From assembly GCA_026995985.1 (NCBI GenBank), contig JALWNF010000067.1:1-5910 (forward strand): 5,910 nucleotides of DNA, written 5' to 3'. The stretch is from Campylobacteraceae bacterium. GTDB taxonomy: Bacteria; Campylobacterota; Campylobacteria; Campylobacterales; Sulfurovaceae. Shown in pieces: positions 1-5,035 of this stretch (position 1 is its first letter; every line of letters starts with the position of its first letter). The translations under genes were made by a program, and so were the position numbers. The notes under the pieces are model-generated. The model was not told the DNA's origin and did not search any database. It saw only the letters and a program-made list of their open reading frames with translations.

Positions 1-440
1 GGAATAATAGCTTTAGTTACTAGATTAACCTCTAGGCAGTGAAGTGTTAACTCTCCTGTTCCTGTTACAAATGGATAGCCTGTTACCTCAATTATGTCGC
101 CGACCTCAAAGAGTTTTTTAACAACATCATTGTAGTAGCCCTCTGGTAGGTCATCACGGTTAAAATAGATTTGTACTAATCCATCTTCATCTTCTATTTT
201 AGCAAATGAGGCTTTTCCCATAATTCTCATAAACTTAAGACGACCTGTAAGAGTATAGCTTTTAGTTTTGTCCTGTTTCATACCATCTGTTTGTAGGTCA
301 TGAACATAGGCACATTCACTTAGAAATTGTGCAGAGGGTGTTCCTTTTTTTACTTGGTTTGGGTAGGGGTTAATCCCTTTTTCTCTTAAAGTTTCCGATT
401 TTTTTATTCGCTCTTGAATGTATTGGTTATTAAATATCAA
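1..440 (-). CDS. lysS: Lysyl-tRNA synthetase, class II, N-terminal part (cut by window start)
   Basis: LysRS charges tRNA(Lys) with lysine in the cytoplasm. The window holds 146 codons, the N-terminal helix plus the OB-fold anticodon-binding domain; the class II catalytic domain lies beyond base 1. Seen: the stretch GRLKFMRIMGKASFAKIEDE (residues 67-86) followed by DGLVQIYFNRDDL matches the OB-fold signature of bacterial LysS, and VGDIIEVTGYPFVTGTGEL (113-131) with LVTKAI near the cut matches the end of that domain. The start is a TTG at 438-440: an AGGAG Shine-Dalgarno sits 6 bases before it, an in-frame TAG stop lies at 450-452, and the first in-frame ATG is about 50 codons further in. It follows fur by 41 bases with no visible terminator, so it is probably the last gene in this window of the gatC-fur unit. 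In Campylobacter glyA usually follows; that is off the window. Confidence 0.95.
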   Translation of the reverse strand, partial: MIFNNQYIQERIKKSETLREKGINPYPNQVKKGTPSAQFLSECAYVHDLQTDGMKQDKTKSYTLTGRLKFMRIMGKASFAKIEDEDGLVQIYFNRDDLPEGYYNDVVKKLFEVGDIIEVTGYPFVTGTGELTLHCLEVNLVTKAII

Positions 441-446
441 GAATCT

Positions 447-451
447 CTCCT
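447..451 (-). promoter_or_regulatory. Shine-Dalgarno of lysS that fixes the TTG start
   Basis: On the minus strand AGGAG precedes the TTG codon by 6 bases (AGGAG-AGATTC-TTG). An in-frame TAG overlaps this site at 450-452, so no upstream start is possible. Together they make TTG the only sensible start for lysS. Confidence 0.8.
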
Positions 452-481
452 AGGTTTGATTTTTTATTTGAATTTTTGGGG

Positions 482-937
482 TTACTTTTTCTTTTGACAA
501 TCTTTACAGATACCAATAATTTTCATAACATGATTTGTCATTTTAAAGTTAAACTTTTTAGCAATAGCCTCTTGTTGCTTCTCAATAGTATTATCAAAAA
601 ACTCTTCTATTTTACCACACTCTATACAGACTAAGTGGTCATGATGCTCTTTTAGTCCAAATTCATACTTTTTACCTTGTGTACCAAATGAGATTGAACT
701 TACAATATTTGCATCTTCAAGAAGGGTTAGTGTACGGTAAATGGTTGCTATTCCAAGTTTAATATCTGGATAATTCTCTTTTATAAGATTGTAGATATCT
801 TCAGGAGTAAAGTGACCACTGTTATCATAGATGATTTTAAGTATAAGTTCACGTTGCGTGGTATATTTAAGATTATTTTGTTTTAGTAACTTTTTAAAGT
901 TTTCAAGAACATTATCATAAGATATAGTTGTGGTCAT
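482..937 (-). CDS. fur: Ferric uptake regulator Fur
   Basis: Fur is a cytoplasmic metal-sensing repressor (Fe2+ as corepressor) that dimerises on AT-rich operators of iron-uptake genes. The 151 residues match the usual length. Seen: a winged-helix N-terminus with YTTQRELIL (25-33) and the recognition-helix motif GIATIYRTL (62-70); the metal-binding motif HHDHLVCIECGKIEEF (98-113); and paired cysteines C104/C107 and C144/C147, the four-Cys structural zinc site typical of Campylobacterota Fur. The GTQGKKYEFG hinge also fits Fur better than PerR. ATG start with AGAGGA a few bases upstream. The gap to cvpA is 9 bases and the Shine-Dalgarno abuts the cvpA stop, so translation is likely coupled and fur has no promoter of its own here. 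In C. jejuni fur is likewise read from promoters in front of upstream genes (recalled knowledge). Confidence 0.95.
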   Translation of the reverse strand: MTTTISYDNVLENFKKLLKQNNLKYTTQRELILKIIYDNSGHFTPEDIYNLIKENYPDIKLGIATIYRTLTLLEDANIVSSISFGTQGKKYEFGLKEHHDHLVCIECGKIEEFFDNTIEKQQEAIAKKFNFKMTNHVMKIIGICKDCQKKK

Positions 938-946
938 CTTTCCTCT

Positions 947-1660
947 TTACTCAGTTAAGTTATATTCAGTTGAAAGATTTTTATCTATTATTGAACTATT
1001 TTTATCTTCTATTATGATAGAATTATTTTTCTCTATATTAATTTTATCTTTATTGCTATCTATAGTATAGGTATTGTTTCTCTCATTTTCTATACTACTT
1101 TTTTTAAGAATATTATTTGTTTTTTTGTTAGTAGTAGAAGTATTACTATCTTTAATTTTTGTACTATTTAAATCAATGTTTAGAATAGTTGCTCCTATTT
1201 TGCTCATTGGAATAAATAGTTTAGTTTTTGTTTCAAATTTTTTAGTTTTACTCTTAAATGGTTCAAGTTGATTAAAACCAAAAATAATAAGTGAAAATAT
1301 AATAAAATAACGAGTAGCTGAGACAATATAGCCAAAGATTCTACTAATAGGTGATATGCTATCTGAGCTAAATCTACTAATAATAGAAGAGATAATACTT
1401 ATAATTAACCATACAGATACAATAATAATAATAAATCCTACAATCTTTGCATAACTATCAGTAATGGTAGGGATAATATGTTTCTCATTTATAAAGTTAA
1501 CAACTGTAGTATTAAAGTTTGCAGCAAGTGATATTCCTCCTACAATAGCTATAAAGTTTAAAATCTCTTTTGAAAAACCATTTATAAGTCCCTTTATTGC
1601 TAAAAATAGTATGAGTATAGCTATAATAATATCAATAGTATGAAAACCCATAAATTCCAT
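947..1660 (-). CDS. cvpA: CvpA family inner-membrane protein with Asn-rich hydrophilic tail
   Basis: CvpA-type proteins are small polytopic inner-membrane proteins, first named for colicin V production in E. coli; their molecular role is not settled. Seen, numbering from the ATG at 1660 (237 residues): four hydrophobic segments near 8-25, 33-50, 71-94 and 110-130. The first contains the family-typical pattern FHTIDIIIAILILFLAIKGL followed by GFSKEI. From about residue 165 the protein turns hydrophilic and rich in Asn, Ser, Thr, Lys and Ile, probably disordered and longer than the family core. Start choice: an upstream TTG (1669) would add three residues, but AAGG is only one base from it; the ATG at 1660 has AAGG at 10 bases, and a third option is the ATG at 1651. 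It lies between pilT (57 bases) and fur (9 bases). Family call firm, function unknown. Confidence 0.82.
   Translation of the reverse strand: MEFMGFHTIDIIIAILILFLAIKGLINGFSKEILNFIAIVGGISLAANFNTTVVNFINEKHIIPTITDSYAKIVGFIIIIVSVWLIISIISSIISRFSSDSISPISRIFGYIVSATRYFIIFSLIIFGFNQLEPFKSKTKKFETKTKLFIPMSKIGATILNIDLNSTKIKDSNTSTTNKKTNNILKKSSIENERNNTYTIDSNKDKINIEKNNSIIIEDKNSSIIDKNLSTEYNLTE
974..1033 (-). repeat. Imperfect tandem repeat in the cvpA tail
   Basis: Near the C-terminus of the CvpA protein the peptide reads EKNNSIII, EDKNSSII, DKNLS: an approximately 8-residue unit (acidic-Lys-Asn-Asn/Ser-Ser-Ile-Ile) repeated two to three times with drift. The DNA shows matching AT-rich units of about 24 bases built on ATTTTTATC/TATTAT. 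It may be a small slippage expansion in a disordered tail; no function can be read from it. Confidence 0.4.
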
Positions 1661-1704
1661 AATATACAAACCTTAATAATAATCCACAGATTAATTTTTA
1701 GCAA

Positions 1705-1710
1705 ATTATA
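1705..1710 (-). promoter_or_regulatory. Candidate -10 element in front of cvpA-fur
   Basis: A perfect TATAAT on the minus strand lies in the pilT-cvpA gap, about 45 bases before the cvpA ATG. No convincing -35 is seen at 16-18 bases. Campylobacter sigma-70 promoters are known for a weak -35, so this does not exclude it. The location fits the recalled C. jejuni finding that fur is read from promoters before upstream genes. In AT-rich DNA a chance match is quite possible. Confidence 0.35.
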
Positions 1711-1717
1711 TCAAAAA

Positions 1718-2782
1718 TTATCTAAAATTGATATTTTTCTTTAATTCATCTGGTTTGTTTGAATATTTTAAAGCGTGTTCTTTTGTAATGATACGACCAT
1801 TAAGAAGCTTAAGTAATACTTGTGTTTGTGTCTGCATACCTGTTGCTCCTTGTCCAAGTTGCATCTGTGAGTAGATTTGGTGAATTTTATCTTCTCTTAT
1901 GAGGTTTGCAATAGCATGGTTTGTAACCATTATCTCAGGTACAGCAACACGTCCACCACCTATTTTAGGCAGAAGCATTTGAGAGATAACAGCAACAAGA
2001 GAGGTTGAAATCATAGTTCGTATCTGTGCCTGTTCATCTCCACCAAATACATCAATAATACGGTTAATTGTCCCAGGTGCAGAGTTTGTATGCAAAGTTC
2101 CAAAAACCAAGTGACCTGTCTCTGCTGCTGTTAAGGCAGCCTCAATAGTCTCTTTATCTCTCATCTCCCCGATTAAAATGACATCTGGGTCTTGTCGCAT
2201 GGCATACTTAAGAGCAGAGGCAAAGCTTTTAGTATCTTGTCCTGTCTCACGATGTGAGAATACAGATTTTTTATTTTGGTGAATAAACTCAACAGGGTCT
2301 TCAACTGTAATAATATGTTTATGTTCAGTCTCATTAATCTCATTGAGTAGGGCAGATAGGGTAGTGGATTTACCAGAACCTGTAGGTCCTGTAACTAATA
2401 TAAGCCCCTTTTCTCTTTTAATAAGTTCTTTGTAGACTGCTGGAGCATTCAAATCATCTAGTGAAGGAATCTCTGTAGGAATAATACGAAATGCAGCTGC
2501 AATATCTCCAAGGGTACGGTAGTAGTTAGCCCTAAAACGTCCAATTCCTGGTAGCATAATAGCAAAGTCAAGCTCCATATGCTCCTCAAAAGCTTTTTTC
2601 TGTTTCTCTGTAAGCAAAGAGTAGGTCATCTCTTCTATATCTTCACCTGTTAATATAGGAAGATTAACAGCTCTTAATGCACCATCAATACGTATTTGTG
2701 GTTCAGAACGAGCTACAAGGTGTAAATCTGATGCACCATGAGCAACAACTGATTGTAGAAGTTTTTTTATATCTATAGCCAT
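1718..2782 (-). CDS. pilT: Type IV pilus retraction ATPase PilT
   Basis: PilT is a hexameric cytoplasmic ATPase that drives pilus depolymerisation and so twitching motility, adhesion and DNA uptake. The 354 residues match the usual size. Seen: N-terminal GASDLHL (16-22); Walker A GPTGSGKST (132-140); Asp box TVEDPVE (159-165); Walker B PDVILIGEMRD (199-209); His box GHLVFGTLHTN (223-233). The C-terminal motif, usually AIRNLIRE in PilT, reads AIANLIRE (290-297). The general PilT layout, with no long N-terminal domain, separates it from PilB. ATG start with only a weak AAGAAAG upstream. It sits 62 bases after gatC and 57 bases before cvpA in the same direction. No other pilus gene is in the window, so its partners (pilB, pilC, pilA) must be elsewhere; a PilU-like accessory role is possible. 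Confidence 0.93.
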   Translation of the reverse strand: MAIDIKKLLQSVVAHGASDLHLVARSEPQIRIDGALRAVNLPILTGEDIEEMTYSLLTEKQKKAFEEHMELDFAIMLPGIGRFRANYYRTLGDIAAAFRIIPTEIPSLDDLNAPAVYKELIKREKGLILVTGPTGSGKSTTLSALLNEINETEHKHIITVEDPVEFIHQNKKSVFSHRETGQDTKSFASALKYAMRQDPDVILIGEMRDKETIEAALTAAETGHLVFGTLHTNSAPGTINRIIDVFGGDEQAQIRTMISTSLVAVISQMLLPKIGGGRVAVPEIMVTNHAIANLIREDKIHQIYSQMQLGQGATGMQTQTQVLLKLLNGRIITKEHALKYSNKPDELKKNINFR

Positions 2783-2844
2783 ATTAAATCTTTCTTAAAG
2801 TTTTAATAAAACTATATAAAATATATTCTTTATATTTGTTTAAG

Positions 2845-3135
2845 CTATTCAATAATCTTAGGAACAATAAAGAAGTCATCTTCAGCTTTAGGTGCATGAG
2901 AGAATATATCTTTAACAATCTTGGGCTCTTTTTGAGGTATATCTTCTCTCATTGGTGTACCTCCATCAAGTGTTGAGAAAGAGGGGCTAAGATTGTCTGT
3001 CTTTAGCTCTGAGAGGTTTTCAACATAGTTTAATATCTCACTTAGTTGTTGTGCTAGTTCCTCTTTTTTGTCATCTTTAATTTTTAACATTGAGAGCTTT
3101 TCTAATTTTTCTAATAGAGTGTTATCTATAATCAT
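2845..3135 (-). CDS. gatC: Asp-tRNA(Asn)/Glu-tRNA(Gln) amidotransferase subunit C
   Basis: GatC is the small scaffold subunit that holds GatA and GatB together in the GatCAB amidotransferase, which converts mischarged Glu-tRNA(Gln) and Asp-tRNA(Asn) to the correct amide form. The 96 residues are the family length. Seen: the N-terminal helix LEKLEKLSMLKI; ILNYVENLSELKTDN (33-47); MREDIPQKE (62-70); and the C-terminal SHAPKAEDDFFIVPKIIE (79-96), close to the family consensus APxxxxxxFxVPKIIE. The ATG is preceded by AAAGGA at good spacing. It is the first gene of the minus-strand unit. gatA and gatB are not adjacent, which is usual in Campylobacterota. The promoter at 3170-3198 serves it. Confidence 0.94.
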   Translation of the reverse strand: MIIDNTLLEKLEKLSMLKIKDDKKEELAQQLSEILNYVENLSELKTDNLSPSFSTLDGGTPMREDIPQKEPKIVKDIFSHAPKAEDDFFIVPKIIE

Positions 3136-3169
3136 AGTAATCCTTTAGGGGTTTTAAAATAGTTATGGC

Positions 3170-3198
3170 ATTATAATAGAACTTAAATTAAATGTGTA
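3170..3198 (-). promoter_or_regulatory. Sigma-70-like promoter of the gatC-pilT-cvpA-fur-lysS unit
   Basis: On the minus strand a perfect -10 TATAAT occupies 3175-3170, and 17 bases upstream TACACA (3198-3193) matches TTGACA at 4 of 6 positions; TTACAC at 18 bases is an equal alternative. The predicted transcript starts about 25 bases before the gatC ATG. As the only strong promoter seen upstream of fur, it is the natural point for control of the whole unit. Confidence 0.6.
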
Positions 3199-3252
3199 AA
3201 AAGAAGATAAACTATCATCTATAAAGTAAAAATAATTGATAAATAAAACTAT

Positions 3253-3281
3253 TTGTAATATATTTTTATGTAAAGTATAAT
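3253..3281 (+). promoter_or_regulatory. Sigma-70-like promoter of the rhodanese gene
   Basis: TTGTAA (3253-3258) and a perfect TATAAT (3276-3281) are 17 bases apart. The expected transcript start near 3288 leaves a leader of about 23 bases containing AAGGA at 3295-3299. It is divergent from the gatC promoter; the -10 elements are about 100 bases apart, and the AT-rich DNA between them could hold shared control sites. Confidence 0.65.
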
Positions 3282-3310
3282 AAATTTATATTCAAAGGAA
3301 TTATACAACT

Positions 3311-3652
3311 ATGAGTGAACTCTTAAACAAATCACACGTCTCTTCAGAAGAGCTAGAAACACTACTTAAAGAGAGGGCTGAAGGGAATGCAGATTTTATT
3401 TTGGTAGATGTTAGAGAGCAGATGGAGTATGATGCTGGACACATTAAGGGGGTTGATATGTTAAAACCAACTTCCTCTTTTCAGTCATGGGCTCAATCAT
3501 TTCTTGATGAGTACAAAGATAAAACAGTTATTTTTACTTGTCGAACAGCTAGTCGTTCTGGACAAGTTCAACATATATTTAAACAAAATGGCATGGAAAA
3601 AGCCATTAACCATTCAGGTGGAATTGTGACCTATAGAGGTGAAATAGAGTAA
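3311..3652 (+). CDS. Single-domain rhodanese-like sulfurtransferase
   Basis: Rhodaneses carry sulfane sulfur as a persulfide on one cysteine and pass it to cyanide, thiols or protein acceptors. The 113 residues form one rhodanese domain. Seen: FILVDVREQMEYDAGHIKG (29-47), containing the conserved DVRE and GHI motifs, and the active-site loop CRTASRS (77-83) with Cys77 followed five residues on by Arg82, the six-residue loop of true sulfurtransferases rather than Cdc25-like phosphatases. There is no signal peptide, so it acts in the cytoplasm and cannot directly contact the periplasmic cytochrome coded next to it. The ATG has AAGGA 11 bases upstream, a rather long spacing. It has its own promoter and is followed by a hairpin, so it may be monocistronic. 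The physiological acceptor cannot be told; GlpE- or PspE-like roles are comparable. Confidence 0.9.
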   Translation: MSELLNKSHVSSEELETLLKERAEGNADFILVDVREQMEYDAGHIKGVDMLKPTSSFQSWAQSFLDEYKDKTVIFTCRTASRSGQVQHIFKQNGMEKAINHSGGIVTYRGEIE

Positions 3653-3654
3653 GA

Positions 3655-3684
3655 TTTACTTTTAATTAGCAAAAAAAGTATACT
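3655..3684 (+). promoter_or_regulatory. Candidate promoter of the cytochrome gene, overlapping the palindrome
   Basis: TTTACT (3655-3660, 4 of 6 to TTGACA) and TATACT (3679-3684, 5 of 6 to TATAAT) are 18 bases apart. Transcripts would start near 3691, leaving a leader of about 24 bases. A second TATACT at 3689-3694, in the other arm of the palindrome, could give a leader of about 14 bases. Both -10 candidates lie in the inverted repeat, so a protein bound there would block them. Confidence 0.4.
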
Positions 3685-3703
3685 ATTTTATACTTTTTTT
3701 GCT
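3668..3703 (+). terminator. Perfect 15-bp inverted repeat: bidirectional terminator of the rhodanese gene, or operator
   Basis: AGCAAAAAAAGTATA (3668-3682), a 6-base loop, and its exact reverse complement (3689-3703). The stem carries A7 on one side and T7 on the other, so in either direction the transcript forms a hairpin ending in a U run, as in bidirectional intrinsic terminators. It begins 15 bases after the rhodanese stop codon, which fits. The inner core is AU-rich with a single G-C pair before the A/U run, so it would be weak. It also overlaps the likely -10 of the cytochrome gene and ends 11 bases before its ATG, so an operator or RNA-structure role is a real alternative. Confidence 0.6.
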
Positions 3704-3714
3704 ACTCTTACGGC

Positions 3715-5019
3715 ATGAAAAAGATTCTTATTTTATTAGCTTTAATTATTATTGGACTTCTTGCTTGGTTTTTTAAACCTAAAATTTTTCCTTATTATGA
3801 ACAACTTACTAAAGAGCGTGTTGGACTCAATGTTGACTTACAGCCAAAGGCACAAAAAGAGGCTAAATTTGTAGGCTCTAAGAAATGTCAAGAGTGTCAT
3901 AAAGAGCAGTATCATGCTTGGAGTCATTCACTTCACTCAAAGATGATACAAGATATTAAAAAAGATAGCTCTGTTGTGGTAGCAGACTTCTCTAAACTAC
4001 CTCGTGATGCTGACTTTACTCTAAAAGATGCTGTATATACCATCGGTTCTAAGTTTAAACAACGCTATATGATTCCTGCTAAGATAAATGGCAAAGATGA
4101 CTTTAGACTTGGTAACTATCAATGGAATGTAGAGACTAAAAAATGGCAACACTTTAAGCCATATAAGTATTGGTATAAAGATGCTTACAAACATGATAAC
4201 CATGAGTTTCCAACCTCAAACACCTGTGATGGTTGCCACTTTACAGGCTATATGTCAACAGAAAAACGGGTTGAACCTGCCATTGCTTGTGAGAGTTGTC
4301 ATGGACCTGGAAGTAGACATGTAAAAGATACAGACAGCCCAATCTATAAAGCAACAATGTCAGACCCTATTCGTGCTACAGAGGTATGTTTACAGTGTCA
4401 CATGAGAAATAGAGATAAAAGGTTAGATGAAAATATTTCAGTTAAAGATTTATGGAGTGTTGCAAAAGATTACCCTTATGGGTATGAGGCTGGACGACCT
4501 CTAATTGATTATAAAAAGGTAGCTCCATTTACTCTAGGTAAAGAGACTAAAGAGTTTTGGGCAAATGGTGCGGCTAAAAAGAATAGAACCCAAGGAAATG
4601 AGTTTGTGCATGATGCTATGTATAAGCATGGAATTACCTGTATCAACTGTCACAACCCACATAGTTTAAGTAACCGTGCAGACAAACCAGAGGGCAACCA
4701 AGCGTGTCTAAAGTGTCACTCATTTGGCTCAATTATTGGTCCTCATCAATCCTCCATAGAGGCACACACTCACCACAAGCCTAACTCAAAAGGTTCACTC
4801 TGTATCGAGTGTCATATGCCAAAGACAGGACGACACACAGGTAAATCACCTCTAACTGTTCGCTCTCATAAGTTTGAGTTTACCTATCCTGCTGAGACTA
4901 AGTTCTACAAAATGCCAAAAGAGACAAATGCTTGTGCATCGTGTCATAAAGAGAAGAGTTTAGATGAACTTCAAAAAGATTTAGAGAGTTGGGGTATGGT
5001 TGAGTGGGGGAAAATGTAG
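3715..5019 (+). CDS. Membrane-anchored octahaem c-type cytochrome
   Basis: A multihaem cytochrome facing the periplasm, of 434 residues. Seen: an uncleaved N-terminal signal anchor (about 4-20, no clear cleavage site) and eight CXXCH haem sites with first Cys at 58, 171, 192, 225, 309, 331, 363 and 407. No CXXCK site is present, unlike NrfA or octahaem nitrite/tetrathionate reductases, and no CX15CH, unlike MccA sulfite reductase. The landmarks FVGSKKCQECHKEQYHAW, ACESCHGPGSRH, CINCHNPHS, HTHHKP and CIECHMP, then NACASCHKEKS, match the cytochrome c554-like domain elsewhere fused to TPR repeats; here the TPR part is absent. Extra His at 71, 74, 202, 305, 316, 353, 354 and 385 could be distal ligands. 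The ATG at 3715 has no visible Shine-Dalgarno, but no other start in frame fits. Substrate and electron partner are unknown; an electron-transfer or reductase role is inference. Confidence 0.9.
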   Translation: MKKILILLALIIIGLLAWFFKPKIFPYYEQLTKERVGLNVDLQPKAQKEAKFVGSKKCQECHKEQYHAWSHSLHSKMIQDIKKDSSVVVADFSKLPRDADFTLKDAVYTIGSKFKQRYMIPAKINGKDDFRLGNYQWNVETKKWQHFKPYKYWYKDAYKHDNHEFPTSNTCDGCHFTGYMSTEKRVEPAIACESCHGPGSRHVKDTDSPIYKATMSDPIRATEVCLQCHMRNRDKRLDENISVKDLWSVAKDYPYGYEAGRPLIDYKKVAPFTLGKETKEFWANGAAKKNRTQGNEFVHDAMYKHGITCINCHNPHSLSNRADKPEGNQACLKCHSFGSIIGPHQSSIEAHTHHKPNSKGSLCIECHMPKTGRHTGKSPLTVRSHKFEFTYPAETKFYKMPKETNACASCHKEKSLDELQKDLESWGMVEWGKM

Positions 5020-5035
5020 AGGTATATTCCTCTAC
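5016..5035. terminator. Convergent hairpin shared by the cytochrome and thioredoxin-like genes
   Basis: GTAGAGG (5016-5022), loop TATATT, CCTCTAC (5029-5035): a perfect 7-bp stem in which both TAG stop codons lie, one in each arm. On the minus strand the stem is followed by a short T run (ATTTT); on the plus strand the trailing T content is poor. It probably works as a modest bidirectional terminator between convergent genes separated by 12 bases. Confidence 0.55.

Noticed and set aside
1074..1271. 65-codon open frame on the plus strand inside cvpA
   Set aside because: It is antisense to the low-complexity tail of a real gene; its Leu/Val/Phe-rich product is the reverse reading of Asn/Lys codons and it has no ribosome site.
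1712..1738. Bulged hairpin over the pilT stop codon (AAAAATTATC / GATATTTTT)
   Set aside because: Nine pairs, nearly all A-T, with a bulge; could be a weak terminator but is not distinguishable from background.
2799..2813. AGTTTT-AAT-AAAACT hairpin between gatC and pilT
   Set aside because: Six-bp AT-rich stem with a 3-base loop and no U run of note; too weak to call a terminator in DNA this AT-rich.
3229..3252. Possible Fur box (ATTGATAAAT...) in the gatC-rhodanese gap
   Set aside because: Only one half resembles a GATAAT-type half site and the other half does not match; chance is likely.
4021..4203. 60-codon open frame on the minus strand inside the cytochrome gene
   Set aside because: It is antisense to coding sequence between two haem sites, lacks a ribosome site and resembles no family; a shadow frame.
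3715..5019. Cytochrome as nitrite reductase NrfA, MccA sulfite reductase or octahaem tetrathionate reductase
   Set aside because: No CXXCK or CX15CH haem site is present, the number or spacing of haems does not fit, and no NrfH-like partner is adjacent.
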